The translations under genes and the position numbers were made by a program. The notes under the pieces are model-generated. The model had not been told where the DNA came from, did not search any database, and worked only from the letters and a program-made list of their open reading frames with translations. A stretch of DNA of 57,257 nt, from the NCBI GenBank assembly GCA_026388095.1, contig JAPLKL010000062.1, positions 1 through 57,257 on the forward strand. The letters run 5' to 3'. The DNA is from Elusimicrobiota bacterium. GTDB lineage: Bacteria > Elusimicrobiota > Elusimicrobia > UBA1565 > UBA9628. Shown here in pieces: positions 1-9,558 of the stretch; the first letter of the stretch is position 1; each line of letters begins with the position of its first letter.

Positions 1-1
1 G

Positions 2-889
2 GCCGGCAAGGCCGGCGCGCCCACGGACCTGGTCCTCATCTTCGACACCAGCGGCAGCATGAACGAGAGCGTGCCCGGCGGCCGCAAGGTCGACGTGGGC
101 AAGGCCGCCATGTGGAAGTTCGTGGAGCTCCTGCCCAAGAACACCAACGTGGGCCTGGTGGCCTTCCAGAACGCCTGCGACGTGAGGACCGTCTCCCCCA
201 TTCAAAAAGCTTCGAGCGAGGCCCGCGCCGGCCTGCGCGCCTCCATCGCCGGCCTGCGCGCCGAGGGCTCCACGCCCCTGGGCTATGCCGTAGACCGCGC
301 CACGCGCATGCTGGCCGGCTCGCCGCGCGCCAAGCGCATCGTCATCCTGACCGACGGCGAGGAGACCTGCGACGAGAACGCCTTCGACCAGGCCGCGGAC
401 GCGGCCTGGAAGGCGGGCATCAAGGTCTACGCCATCGGCTTCTCGGTGGGCTCCGAGCCCAGCCGCAACTTCCGGCGCCTGGGCATCTACAAGGACGCGG
501 GCGACGACAAGCAGTTGGCCTCGGTCTTCAGCGACATCCGCAAGAGCCTGGAGCGGGGCTCCTCCGGCTACGACGAGACCAAGGCCGTGGCCGCGGGCGA
601 GGCGCCGCCCCGCTCGCTGGTGGGGCGCAAGGGCTTCTTCAGGGACTCGGGCTCGCCGCGCGCGGGCCGGCTCTACGAGAGCCTGCAGCTCAAGTCATCG
701 TTCGAGCCCCGCTTCAAGGCGACCGACCGCTTCACCGTGCTCGAGCACGGCTACCACGTGCTGTTCGACCCGGAGGAGTTCACGGCCAAAAAGGTCGAGG
801 TCATGAAGGTGCGCCTCGACGAGACGCTCAATTTCGCTTACGGCGGGGCGGAGGGATTCGTGCTCGCCAGCGATGTCGTCATCGAATAG
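2..889 (+). CDS. von Willebrand factor A domain protein, 5' end outside window
   Basis: The gene runs in from the left edge. The metal-binding MIDAS motif DTSGS is at residues 15-19 of the visible part, and its last Ser directly precedes the Met at 59, so that Met cannot be the true start. The rest of the MIDAS is visible: a Thr in STPLG near residue 91 and an Asp in ILTDGEE near 118. A Rossmann-like vWA fold covers about residues 1-165, followed by about 130 residues with no recognised domain. vWA domains bind protein partners through a divalent metal and often pair with AAA+ ATPases, and one is encoded six genes downstream. The PspA gene follows after 12 nt with a GGAG ribosome site, so this is probably the upstream part of one operon. 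Signal peptide and full length cannot be judged. Confidence 0.85.
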   Translation, partial: AGKAGAPTDLVLIFDTSGSMNESVPGGRKVDVGKAAMWKFVELLPKNTNVGLVAFQNACDVRTVSPIQKASSEARAGLRASIAGLRAEGSTPLGYAVDRATRMLAGSPRAKRIVILTDGEETCDENAFDQAADAAWKAGIKVYAIGFSVGSEPSRNFRRLGIYKDAGDDKQLASVFSDIRKSLERGSSGYDETKAVAAGEAPPRSLVGRKGFFRDSGSPRAGRLYESLQLKSSFEPRFKATDRFTVLEHGYHVLFDPEEFTAKKVEVMKVRLDETLNFAYGGAEGFVLASDVVIE

Positions 890-901
890 GAGAAACAGAA
901 C

Positions 902-1645
902 ATGTGGGAAAGATTGAAGCGGGTGGTCCGGTCCTTCGTCGGGTTCTTCATCAGCACCATGGAAGACCCCAAGCTCATCCTGGAGCAGACGGTGCGCGAC
1001 ATGCAGGACAAGGTCCCGGTCATGAACCAGGGCCTGGCCAAGGCCCGCGGCGGCATCATCATGATCCAGAACGAGATCAAGCAGTACGAGCGCGACGTCA
1101 ACCTGCTCACCGCCAAGATCAAGGCCTGCGTGGTCAACAAGGACGAGGAGCTGGGCGGCCAGTACGCCTCGCGCCTCAAGCGGACCCAGGAGGCCCTGGC
1201 CCGCGACCAGGAGCAGCTCCAGGCCGCGCAAGCGGGCTACGACGCTTTGCTCAAGATGAAGGAGAAGTTCATGCGCGAGATGAAGGCCAAGACCGAGGAG
1301 GCCATGGCCGCCATCCGCGACGCCGAGGCGTCCAAGTGGAAGACCGAGCTGGCCGACGTGTTCGAGCAGTTCGAGGTGGCCGGCGTGGACGCCACCCATG
1401 AGGAGATGATCGGCAAGCTGCGGGCCAAGAACGCCGAGGCCGAGGGCCGGCTGGCCATGGCCGCGGAGAGCGTGGACTCCAAGGCCGCGGCCGCCGACGA
1501 GACCGCCGAGGAGCTCGAGGGCAAGGAGCTCTTCAAGACCTTCCAGATGGAGATGGGCGTCACCGGGGAGGCCGCGGGCGGCGACAAGAAGGAGGCCGCT
1601 GAGAAGACCATCGGCATGAAGGACGCCCAGAAGGCCCAGGAGTGA
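902..1645 (+). CDS. PspA/IM30 family protein
   Basis: The product is 247 aa, close to the usual PspA/IM30 length, and almost entirely helical. It opens with the family's amphipathic helix (MWERLKRVVRSFVGFF) and then has long charged coiled coils to about residue 190. Family members are peripheral inner-membrane proteins that polymerise into ESCRT-III-like assemblies and protect or remodel stressed membranes. The acidic, Ala/Lys-rich C-terminal 40 residues are less typical. Start: ATG with GGAG about 10 nt upstream. It lies between a vWA protein gene and a membrane-anchored binding protein gene, so a membrane-stress role for the operon is a reasonable inference. The exact partner is not known from sequence. 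Confidence 0.9.
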   Translation: MWERLKRVVRSFVGFFISTMEDPKLILEQTVRDMQDKVPVMNQGLAKARGGIIMIQNEIKQYERDVNLLTAKIKACVVNKDEELGGQYASRLKRTQEALARDQEQLQAAQAGYDALLKMKEKFMREMKAKTEEAMAAIRDAEASKWKTELADVFEQFEVAGVDATHEEMIGKLRAKNAEAEGRLAMAAESVDSKAAAADETAEELEGKELFKTFQMEMGVTGEAAGGDKKEAAEKTIGMKDAQKAQE

Positions 1646-1649
1646 CCTC

Positions 1650-3344
1650 ATGGAACTGAAACTCGGCGGTAAGATCGCGCTGCTGCTGGTCATCGGGGCC
1701 CTGGCCTTGGGGGCCCTTTACAAGTTCGGCGTCATCAAGCCCGGGCACATGCCCGTGGTGGGCAAGACCATAGACAAGGACACCTTGGACAAGATCAAGG
1801 CCGGCACGGAGACGCCGACCACGGCCAAGACCTACAGCTTCGTGGCCAAGCAGGCCCTGGGCGAGGTCAAGGGCGTGTCCAACTACCAGTTCAAGGACAA
1901 CACGATCGTATTCCCCATCAACATCTGGGGCGGCTGGGCGCCCATCGTCGCGGCCAACAACGGCTTCGGCCCCAACAAGGACTCCGTGTTCTTCAAGAAG
2001 CACGGCATCCTGGTGGACCTCAAGCTCATCGACGACCCGTCGGCCGCGCGCGACGCCTTCGCCTCGGGCCAGTCGCACGTGCTCTGGGGCACCCTGGACA
2101 TGATCGCGCTCTTCGCGCCGGGCCTGTCGCGCGACTCGCGCACCGTGCCCATCGTCTTCCAGCAGATCGACTGGTCCAACGGCGGCGACGGCATCGTGGT
2201 GCGCTCCCGCATCAACGAGGCCAAGGACCTGCGCGGCAAGACCATCGTGCTGGCCCAGCACTCCCCCTCGCACTACTACATCCTCAGCGTGCTCACCGAC
2301 GCGGGCATCCAGCCCTCGGAGGTCAACTTCAAGTTCACGAGCACGGCCTTCGAGGCGGCCAAGGCCTTCGTGGACAACGCGGACATCGACGCCTGCGTAT
2401 CCTGGTCGCCGGACATCTACAACATCATCGACGAGAAGTACGGCGGCAAGAAGGGCGGCGTGGCCGGAGCCAGGCTCTTGACCACCACCCGGGACGCTTC
2501 CCAGCTCATCACCGACGTCTACGCGGTCCGGGCGGATTTCGCCCGGGACCACCACGACCTGGTCAAGGGCCTGGTCGCGGGCATCTACGACGGCTACGAC
2601 ATCGTCCAGAAGGAGCCGGGCAAGGTGGCGGGCCTCATGGCCAAGGGCTTCGGCGTCTCCGCGGAGGAAGCCAAGTCCATGATGGGCGACGCTCACCTGA
2701 CCAACTACGCGGAGAACAAGAAGTTCTTCCTGGACAAGGACAACCCGGCCAACTTCGCCCGCACCTGGGCCGCGGCGAGCTACGTCTACAAGTCCTACGG
2801 CGCCATCGGCACGCCCGTGCGCGCCGACGAGGTGGCCGACTCCACGGTCCTGGCCGAGCTGGACGGCAAGTACCCGCACCATAAGGACGAGTACACCCCG
2901 GCCTTCAACAAGATCAACATCTCGCACATGAAGCTGGAGTCCCAGCCCATCCTGACCAAGTCGGTCATGATCACCTTCGCGCCCAACTCCTGGAACCTGG
3001 ACTCGAAGTACGACTCCAACATCTCCAACGTGATCGAAGAGGTCGGCCAGTTGGCCGGAAAGTTCGCGGCCGCGCGCGTGGTCATCGAGGGCAACGTGGA
3101 CACCAGCCGCAAGATCGAGTTCCAGCGCGAAGGCCCCCGGGTCTTTCAGGAGATGTCCTTGGCCGTGCAGGAGCTCTCGGAGCGGCGGGCCGAGTCGGTG
3201 AAGACGGCTCTCGCGGCCAAGTACAAGTTCCCGCAGAACAAGCTGGCGGTCATCGGCAACGGCTGGGACAACCCCATGTCCTTGACCGACCATACCAAGA
3301 ACCGCCGGGTGGAGATCAAGGTCTACCCCCCGGAGGCTGAGTAG
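1650..3344 (+). CDS. ABC substrate-binding protein (NMT1/SsuA-like) fused to OmpA-like domain
   Basis: The product is 564 aa. Residues 8-25 form a single hydrophobic membrane anchor without an obvious cleavage site. About residues 65-390 resemble periplasmic binding proteins of the nitrate/sulfonate/taurine/thiamine-precursor group. About 440-560 is an OmpA-like peptidoglycan-binding domain ending in NRRVEIKVYP, the usual final strand. This suggests a binding protein tied to the inner membrane and touching the cell wall, rather than a free periplasmic one. The permease and ATPase genes lie 0.7-2.5 kb downstream on the same strand, as expected for one ABC importer. AGGAG precedes the ATG. The substrate cannot be read from sequence. 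Confidence 0.87.
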   Translation: MELKLGGKIALLLVIGALALGALYKFGVIKPGHMPVVGKTIDKDTLDKIKAGTETPTTAKTYSFVAKQALGEVKGVSNYQFKDNTIVFPINIWGGWAPIVAANNGFGPNKDSVFFKKHGILVDLKLIDDPSAARDAFASGQSHVLWGTLDMIALFAPGLSRDSRTVPIVFQQIDWSNGGDGIVVRSRINEAKDLRGKTIVLAQHSPSHYYILSVLTDAGIQPSEVNFKFTSTAFEAAKAFVDNADIDACVSWSPDIYNIIDEKYGGKKGGVAGARLLTTTRDASQLITDVYAVRADFARDHHDLVKGLVAGIYDGYDIVQKEPGKVAGLMAKGFGVSAEEAKSMMGDAHLTNYAENKKFFLDKDNPANFARTWAAASYVYKSYGAIGTPVRADEVADSTVLAELDGKYPHHKDEYTPAFNKINISHMKLESQPILTKSVMITFAPNSWNLDSKYDSNISNVIEEVGQLAGKFAAARVVIEGNVDTSRKIEFQREGPRVFQEMSLAVQELSERRAESVKTALAAKYKFPQNKLAVIGNGWDNPMSLTDHTKNRRVEIKVYPPEAE

Positions 3345-3370
3345 CGCCGGCGGACCTTTGTAGAGCTTCG

Positions 3371-3718
3371 GTGGAAATAAGACTGATCCGACAACCCGTC
3401 TCCTGGGCGGAGGTCCGCGCGCTGGCGGGGACGCAATTCGGCGAGATGGTCAAGGCGGCGGTCGACGTCGAGCGGGGGCTGTTGGCCCTGGGCGGAGAGC
3501 TGCATTCCGATGAGGAAGCGCTCTTGATCGAGGACGGCTCGCGGCAGGAGGACCTTTGGGGGATCAACATCTACCCGGACAGGCCCGAGGCGGACCGCGT
3601 CGAGTTCGACTCCATGATCAACGTCCGGCCTGCCCAGAACAACCGGTCGCGAGGGGTGGAGGACCCGGCGCTGCGCCGGCGCGTGCTGGCCGTCGTGGAC
3701 AGGCTGGTGAGAACGTGA
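3371..3718 (+). CDS. DUF5674 family protein
   Basis: The 115-aa product matches the DUF5674 pattern as I know it: QFGEMVKAAVDVERG, then GGELHSDEEALL, then QEDLWGINIYP, and EFDSMINVRP ending in NRSRGVED. The family is small and of unknown function, common in uncultivated bacterial lineages. The start is GTG, 26 nt after the previous stop. The gene overlaps the next one through a GTGA junction, so the two are probably translated together. The pair sits between the binding-protein gene and the permease gene of the ABC system, which looks like a two-gene insertion into that operon. Confidence 0.8.
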   Translation: MEIRLIRQPVSWAEVRALAGTQFGEMVKAAVDVERGLLALGGELHSDEEALLIEDGSRQEDLWGINIYPDRPEADRVEFDSMINVRPAQNNRSRGVEDPALRRRVLAVVDRLVRT

Positions 3719-4041
3719 GCGGGCCTCGCCATGCCACGTTGGCGGCCGGCCGCTGGGAGACCTTCACTCTGGCGCAGCAACTCGGCAATGTGGGCAGCGA
3801 GGTGAGCCGGGCCTTGCGCTGGCGAGGCAAGGATCAGAAACTCTTCGACGGCGCCATGGAACGGGCGCTTGAGCTGTTGGACCTCTCCATACGCGATCCC
3901 CGGTGGAAGCACCGCCTCAAGGAACTGACCCGGGCGCGCGAGCTGCTCTGCGATGCCTGGCTGGGCGGCAGGGAATACTCCTCCGACCTGGAGGGGCTCA
4001 ACCGCTATTTCTTCAACTTCGCCTTGGCCGCCAGATCGTAG
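3715..4041 (+). CDS. small helical protein paired with DUF5674
   Basis: I choose the GTG at 3715, which overlaps the TGA of the DUF5674 gene. This gives 108 aa. A longer reading from 3556 would overlap that gene by 160 nt. The product looks all-helical, with FTLAQQLGNVGSEVSRALRW, then a middle helix (ALELLDLSIRD) and LNRYFFNFALAARS at the end, like a four-helix bundle. Similar small proteins accompany DUF5674 elsewhere as I recall, but none has a known function. The tight overlap suggests the two products form a complex; this is inferred from gene order only. Confidence 0.7.
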   Translation: MSGPRHATLAAGRWETFTLAQQLGNVGSEVSRALRWRGKDQKLFDGAMERALELLDLSIRDPRWKHRLKELTRARELLCDAWLGGREYSSDLEGLNRYFFNFALAARS

Positions 4042-4052
4042 TGCGTCCCTTT

Positions 4053-4058
4053 TATTAT
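4053..4058 (+). promoter_or_regulatory. -10 element (TATTAT) for leaderless leader ORF/permease
   Basis: TATTAT is followed by 6 nt and then an ATG at 4065. The same geometry recurs elsewhere in this window. It would start a transcript at or next to that ATG, giving the permease-ATPase-AAA part of the operon its own promoter downstream of the DUF5674 pair. No clear -35 is visible. Confidence 0.45.
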
Positions 4059-4064
4059 ATTATC

Positions 4065-4103
4065 ATGGTCGCAAAGGATCCCATGTCCGAGGCCACACGA
4101 TGA
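4065..4103 (+). CDS. putative 12-aa leader peptide, coupled to permease start
   Basis: The reading is ATG then MVAKDPMSEATR and TGA. Its stop overlaps the permease ATG in an ATGA junction at 4100, a classic translational-coupling arrangement. The ATG lies 6 nt after a TATTAT box, so it would be translated from a leaderless mRNA. The permease itself has no strong ribosome site other than an AAAGGAT inside this leader. The peptide carries no run of rare or identical residues that would suggest attenuation. It is an inferred feature. Confidence 0.4.
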   Translation: MVAKDPMSEATR

Positions 4104-4912
4104 GTCCCGCATTCAAGATCCGCGAGGAGCCCCTGCGCAAGCGCTCCTTCCTCCTGGGCTCGGCCGCCGTGGCCTTGGCCATCGGGGTCTGGGGCTATCT
4201 GACCACCGGCTCGCAGATCGAGTCCCGCATCCTCAACCCGCAGATCCTGCCTAACCCCTGGGAGGTCCTGCTCTCCTTCAAGGGCCTCTACAACGACCGC
4301 GACCTCATGACCTCCATCACCTACAGCCTGTTCCGGACCACGGTGGGGTTCCTGCTCGCGGCCGCGGTCGCCATCCCGCTGGGCATCCTGATGGGCGCCT
4401 TCACCAAGTTGCGCGAGTTCTTCAAGCCCCTGACCACCATCTCCGGCTACATCCCCATCGCGGTCCTGGTGCCGCTGTCCTTGTCCTGGTTCGGGCTGGG
4501 CGAGAAGCAGAAGATCCTCTTTTTGGCGCTGGCCACCTTCGTGATGCTGCTGCCGCTGGTCATCGCCAGCCTGGACCGGGTGGACGAGGTGTACCTGCAG
4601 ACCGCCTACACCTTGGGCGCGAACTCCTGGCAGACCATCTCCGAGGTCCTGGTGCCGGTGGCGCTCTGCGACATCTACGACGACCTGTGCCTGACCTACG
4701 GCATCGGCTGGGGCTACATCATCCTGGCCGAGCTCATCAACGCCAAGTTCGGCCTGGGCTACCTCATCACGGTCTCCCAGCGCCGGGGCATGAACGAGGA
4801 CGTCTACGCGGTCCTCATCGTCATCGTGCTCATCAGCTTCCTCATCAACTGGACGCTCGCCCGCATCGGCGGGTGGCTCTTCCCCTACCGCGAAGCAGGG
4901 GCGGGGAGGTGA
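4100..4912 (+). CDS. ABC transporter permease (SsuC/TauC/NrtB-like)
   Basis: The 270-aa inner-membrane protein has about six hydrophobic segments. A BPD_transp_1-type core runs from about residue 70, with the EAA loop recognisable as YTLGANSWQTISEVLVP near 175-190, which docks the ATPase. The ATG at 4100 is preferred because upstream in-frame residues overlap the previous gene. The best relatives by feel are permeases for nitrate, sulfonates or taurine, matching the binding-protein type upstream. The ATPase follows after 4 nt. A shorter start at 4083 is out of frame and belongs to the leader peptide. Confidence 0.9.
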   Translation: MSPAFKIREEPLRKRSFLLGSAAVALAIGVWGYLTTGSQIESRILNPQILPNPWEVLLSFKGLYNDRDLMTSITYSLFRTTVGFLLAAAVAIPLGILMGAFTKLREFFKPLTTISGYIPIAVLVPLSLSWFGLGEKQKILFLALATFVMLLPLVIASLDRVDEVYLQTAYTLGANSWQTISEVLVPVALCDIYDDLCLTYGIGWGYIILAELINAKFGLGYLITVSQRRGMNEDVYAVLIVIVLISFLINWTLARIGGWLFPYREAGAGR

Positions 4913-4916
4913 GGCC

Positions 4917-5844
<928 letters not shown>

Positions 5845-5855
<11 letters not shown>

Positions 5856-6666
5856 GCCCAGCTACGTGGGCGCGGCCTTCAAGCGGGCGGAGAACCTCAT
5901 CGGCCTGACCGGGCTGTGCGTGGCCGGGGTGCTGTTCAACCCGGGCTTCCTGTTCCTGGCCGGCGCGGCCGAGCTGGCCTATCTCTGGGCTTTGGGAGGC
6001 AACGAGCGCTTCAAGCGGGTGGTGGATTCCCAGACCAACCGCCTGCGCAGCCTGTTCGACGCCAAGGAGAAGGACCGGCTGCTCCTGCGCCTGCCGGGCG
6101 AGGAGCGCGACCGCTACCTGGAGCTGGCCAACATCCGCCAGCGGGTCTACGAGTCCTGGCAGAACCGCGACGCGGTCACGCAGGGCCTGCTGCAGCCCAG
6201 CGTGGACAAGCTGGACTACCTTTTGGACACCTTCCTGCGCGCGCAGATCACCTTGAGCTCCATGCAGGAGCACCTCTGCGACAGCAACAAAGCTCAATTG
6301 GAGCGCCAGATCCGGACCATCGAGGCGGACATCAAGCGGGGGCTGCCGGACAAGCTCAAGGACGCCAAGAACCGGAGCCTGGACATCTTCCGGCAGCGCA
6401 TGACCAGGCTCGACAAGCTCGAGACGGATATGGAAGTCCTGCGCACCCAGATCGACAACATCGAGCAGACCATCAAGCTGGTCAGCGACCAGTCCATCTC
6501 CTTGAGCGACCCCCAGCAGGTGGCAGGCCAGATCGACGGGGCCGTGGCCGAAGTGGGGGAGACCGAGCGCTCCCTCAACGAGGTGGAGAGCTTCCTGGGC
6601 TCCGAGCAGGAGGCGGACAAGAAGGACGCGGCCGCGCAGGAGCAGGCGCAGAAGGAGCAGTCATGA
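5845..6666 (+). CDS. coiled-coil membrane protein
   Basis: The chosen start is ATG 5845, 18 nt inside a possible TTG start. The 273-aa product has a hydrophobic hairpin at about residues 19-50, then about 220 residues of mostly charged helix likely to form coiled coils, ending in a Glu/Gln/Ala-rich tail. No family is recognised. The stop overlaps the AAA+ gene start as ATGA, so it is probably made in step with that ATPase. It may be the membrane anchor or adaptor for the AAA+ protein; this is inferred from context. Confidence 0.8.
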
Positions 6667-8372
6667 GCGTGGAGAACTATCCGGCCTGGGCGCGCGAGCT
6701 GGCCGACAAGTACATGAGCGGCTCGGCCTGCCTGTTCATCCTCTCCGGCAACATCAACGACTGGGTGCCGCTGCGCGAGACCAACACGACCAGTTTCGTC
6801 TCTTTGGCCGATTTCCTCAAGAACGCGCTCTTCGGCCAGCGCGACGCGGTGGTGTCCTACGACCAGGGCTCGGGCATCACGGTGAGCGCCGACGCCATGC
6901 AGGACTTCTACAAGACCGTGGAGGCCTTGGACACGGTCACGGGCACGACTTACGGCAAGAAGATGCCCAAGAATCCCTCCGAGGCTTTGCTGGTCATAGA
7001 CCGCTTCATCCGTTCCCGGGCCATGGACTCGAAGAAGAAGGCCAGCGTGGCCGTGGTCATCCAGTTCGCGCATATGGTGGCGCCGCGCGGGGATCTGCAG
7101 TTCATGAACCAGGAGGATTTCCGCACGCTCATCACGGTGCAGAAATGGGCCACGGACCCGGTCTTCGCCAAGTCGGATGTGACCATCGTGCTGGTGACGG
7201 GAAGCCTGCAGGACCTCAACGAAGCTATCGTCAACAACCCTTTCACGGCCAAGGTGGAGATCGGCCTGCCTGACGAAGGCGAGCGCCGCGATTTCATCGC
7301 CAACTGCAACATCCCGGTCAAGTACGATGGGCTCACCGAGGAGACTTTCGCGCGGCAGACCAACGCGCTCTCGCGGGTGGACATCTCGGTCATCCTTCGC
7401 GAGGCGCAGAGGCAGGGCAAGCTGGACCTGACCTTGATGGCGCGCAAAAAGAAAGAGCTCATCGAGAAGTCCTGCTTCGGGCTTCTGGAGTTCCTGGAGC
7501 CGACGCGGACCTTGGACGACGTGCAGGGCCAGGACGCGGCCAAGAAGCGTCTGCGCGAGGACATCAGCCTGATCAAGAAGGGGGCCTGGGACGCTTTGCC
7601 CATGGGCTATCTCTTCACCGGGCCGGTGGGCACGGGCAAGACGTACCTGGCGACCTGCGCCATCGGGGAGCTGGGCATTCCTTGCGTGCAGTTGATGAAT
7701 TTCCGGTCCAAGTGGGTGGGCGCGACCGAGGGCAACCTGGAGAAGATCCTGCTGACCCTGCGGGCTTTGGGGCCGGTGGGCGTGATCATTGACGAGGCCG
7801 ACGCTTTTATGGGCACGCGCGAAGAGGGGGGGGACTCCGGGACCTCCAACCGCATCTTCGCGCAGTTCGCCACGCAGATGGGCGACACGCGCTATCGGGG
7901 CAAGATCCTGTGGTTCTTGATGACCTGCCGGCCGGACCTTCTGCCGGTGGACATCAAGCGGCAGGGCCGGGTGGAGATCCACATCCCGCTGTTCTATCCG
8001 CAGGAGGACGCGGAGAAGAAGCTTTACTTCGTGACCATGTCGAAGAAGACGGGCTGGCCGGTGGGCGAGGCGGACGTGGACCCTCGGTGGGTGGCGGGAA
8101 AAAAGCTTTCGGGCGCGGACATCGAGGCGATCATCGTGGCGGCCAAGCGGCAGAGCCTCTTGGACGGGGGCGGGCAGCCGAAGAAGAAGTATCTGGAGAC
8201 CGCGGCCTTGAATTTCATCCCTTCGACCTCGGTGGTGGAGGTGCAGTTCCAGGAGTTGGCCTCGGTGATCGAGTGCACGGATCAGTCGTTCTTGCCGGAT
8301 TCCTACCGGAAGGCGGACCGGGTGGAGCTGCTTAAGGATTTCCACCGCTTGCAGGCGATGATGGAGGCCTGA
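6663..8372 (+). CDS. tandem AAA+ ATPase, first domain degenerate
   Basis: The product is 569 aa. Residues 20-215 look like a first AAA-type domain that has lost its P-loop: strands such as VAVVIQFAH and VTIVLVTGS remain, but there is no GxxGxGK(S/T). Residues 280-500 are a complete AAA+ module with Walker A GPVGTGKT at 320-327, Walker B VIIDEAD at 374-380, and TCRPDLLP followed by an Arg at the sensor/finger region. This layout resembles Ycf46-like AAA proteins. It overlaps its neighbours at both ends (ATGA at 6663, TGATG at 8370). Together with the PspA and vWA genes it suggests ATP-driven remodelling at the membrane; the substrate is unknown. Confidence 0.87.
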   Translation: MSVENYPAWARELADKYMSGSACLFILSGNINDWVPLRETNTTSFVSLADFLKNALFGQRDAVVSYDQGSGITVSADAMQDFYKTVEALDTVTGTTYGKKMPKNPSEALLVIDRFIRSRAMDSKKKASVAVVIQFAHMVAPRGDLQFMNQEDFRTLITVQKWATDPVFAKSDVTIVLVTGSLQDLNEAIVNNPFTAKVEIGLPDEGERRDFIANCNIPVKYDGLTEETFARQTNALSRVDISVILREAQRQGKLDLTLMARKKKELIEKSCFGLLEFLEPTRTLDDVQGQDAAKKRLREDISLIKKGAWDALPMGYLFTGPVGTGKTYLATCAIGELGIPCVQLMNFRSKWVGATEGNLEKILLTLRALGPVGVIIDEADAFMGTREEGGDSGTSNRIFAQFATQMGDTRYRGKILWFLMTCRPDLLPVDIKRQGRVEIHIPLFYPQEDAEKKLYFVTMSKKTGWPVGEADVDPRWVAGKKLSGADIEAIIVAAKRQSLLDGGGQPKKKYLETAALNFIPSTSVVEVQFQELASVIECTDQSFLPDSYRKADRVELLKDFHRLQAMMEA

Positions 8373-9058
8373 TGGGTCTGCGCGATTTCGTGGATCACTA
8401 CGTGGTAAGCCTGCATCCGTCGGCTCCTAAGGGCGGGGAGATAGACCCGAATAAGGTCCGGCTGGAAACGGGGGGGAAGGTCTCCGAGTTGGATGTGCCG
8501 CCGGTGGATGAGGCGCGGCTGGCGAAAGCGGCGGGCGGGGATGTGTCCTTTGACAAGGTCTTTGCCGCGGCGCAGATACCGGTGCCGGCGCATGGGTTCA
8601 CCGTTGAGAAAGTCGGGGAGATGCTGAACCATCCGAAGCTGGCGGGGATGGTCAAAGAGGCGAAGGCGGCGGCGATCTTGGTGGCGCTGGAGGCGGCGGG
8701 GGTGACCATCGAGAGCGTCATCACGGAAGCGGCGCGCAAGGACAAGGCTTTGGATGTGTTTGCTAGGGTGCAGCAGGAGCGGGCGGTGCAGTTGGTGACG
8801 CAGAAGGATGAGGAGAATAAGAAGCTGAGGGCGCAGATCGCGGCCAACGACAAGGCGGCGGCGGAGATCGCGGCGCAGCTTGAGGCTTGGCAGAAGAAGA
8901 AGGCGGCTAAGGAAGCGGACCTTTATGAGATCGTGAGCCATTTTACTACGGCTAATCCGATAACGGTGGAGCAGGCGCCTGCGCCGGTGGTGGCTCAGCC
9001 CGAGACACCCGCAGTCAAGGTGAAGGTGACGGATTTGTCCAAGACGCTGGACCGGTAG
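8372..9058 (+). CDS. helical partner protein of the AAA+ operon
   Basis: The 228-aa product starts one base inside the AAA+ stop codon. About residues 40-190 are Ala/Lys/Glu-rich helix with probable coiled coil. A Pro/Val-rich linker (QAPAPVVAQPETPAV) and a short conserved-looking tail, KVTDLSKTLDR, follow. There is no signal peptide or membrane segment. No family is recognised. As the last gene of the operon it may be a cytoplasmic adaptor, with the C-terminal peptide as a docking tail. Confidence 0.75.
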   Translation: MGLRDFVDHYVVSLHPSAPKGGEIDPNKVRLETGGKVSELDVPPVDEARLAKAAGGDVSFDKVFAAAQIPVPAHGFTVEKVGEMLNHPKLAGMVKEAKAAAILVALEAAGVTIESVITEAARKDKALDVFARVQQERAVQLVTQKDEENKKLRAQIAANDKAAAEIAAQLEAWQKKKAAKEADLYEIVSHFTTANPITVEQAPAPVVAQPETPAVKVKVTDLSKTLDR

Positions 9059-9135
9059 CCCACGGACGGGCCGCCGCCCGATCCAGGAGCTCACCCCTGC
9101 GGCGTTTTGGTGCTATACTCGCCAGGTACCCTGCT

Positions 9136-9474
9136 ATGGATGAGATTCTGACCAAGATTCGCAAATTCCGCGACGAACGCGATTGGATGCAGTTTCATAA
9201 TCCAAAAGATCTCGCCATCTCGATTGTTATTGAGGCCGCCGAACTTCTCGAGCAATTCCAGTGGAAGGACAGAGGAGAAGTCGAGAAGCACATCAAGGCG
9301 AACCGAGAAGACATCTCCGATGAAATCGCCGACATAGCCATCTACTTGGCTGAGCTCTCCGACAACCTCGGCATCGACCTCAAACAGGCCATGGAGAGGA
9401 AGCTCGAAAAAAACGCCAAGAAATATCCCATCGAGAAAGCCAGGGGCGTCGCGACCAAGTACACGAAGCTGTAG
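9136..9474 (+). CDS. MazG-like nucleotide pyrophosphohydrolase
   Basis: The product is 112 aa, the usual size for single-domain MazG/RS21-C6-type enzymes that hydrolyse (d)NTPs to monophosphates. The metal-binding pattern is present: EAAELLEQFQW, then DEIADIAIY with the acidic residues one helix turn apart. A promoter with TGC-TATACT (9110-9118) lies 17 nt before the ATG. The base composition drops here compared with the operon to the left. It stands at the edge of the restriction-modification island, and such enzymes are frequent in defence hotspots, but it may simply be house-cleaning. Confidence 0.85.
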   Translation: MDEILTKIRKFRDERDWMQFHNPKDLAISIVIEAAELLEQFQWKDRGEVEKHIKANREDISDEIADIAIYLAELSDNLGIDLKQAMERKLEKNAKKYPIEKARGVATKYTKL

Positions 9475-9512
9475 GCCCCGGTGGCGACATCCTCTCGCTT
9501 CGCCTCTGTTCA

Positions 9513-9547
9513 CTGAATACTTTGGTCTGTAGACCTTTGGTATTCAG
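9513..9547. promoter_or_regulatory. C-protein-like operator (nested inverted repeat) upstream of XRE gene
   Basis: The outer arms CTGAATAC (9513-9520) and GTATTCAG (9540-9547) are perfect reverse complements. Nested inside are GGTCT (9524-9528) and AGACC (9531-9535). The heptamer CTTTGGT also occurs twice, at 9520-9526 and 9535-9541. The element lies just upstream of the -10 box of the XRE regulator gene. That is where controller proteins of restriction-modification systems bind to switch their own operon. The sequence is seen directly; the binding is inferred. Confidence 0.65.
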
Positions 9548-9552
9548 ATTCC

Positions 9553-9558
9553 TAGAAT
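9553..9558 (+). promoter_or_regulatory. -10 element (TAGAAT) of leaderless XRE regulator gene
   Basis: TAGAAT is followed by exactly 6 nt (CCCCAT) and the ATG at 9565, so the mRNA should begin at or next to the start codon. Leaderless controller genes are known in restriction-modification systems. The nested inverted repeat at 9513-9547 covers the expected -35 position. Confidence 0.6.

Noticed and set aside
1560-3293. Long minus-strand open frame (577 codons) across the binding-protein gene
   Set aside because: It is an antisense frame kept open by high GC; its translation is rich in Val/Gly/Asp/His and Arg-Gly runs with no domain, while the plus strand is a clear ABC binding protein.
3556-3714. 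Longer N-terminus for the small helical protein after DUF5674
   Set aside because: It overlaps the DUF5674 gene in another frame and reads as Arg/Gly/Pro-rich shadow; the GTGA junction at 3715 fits better.
6294-8345. Minus-strand open frame of 683 codons opposite the AAA+ gene
   Set aside because: It is a GC-driven shadow; the plus strand has intact Walker motifs and overlapping starts and stops.
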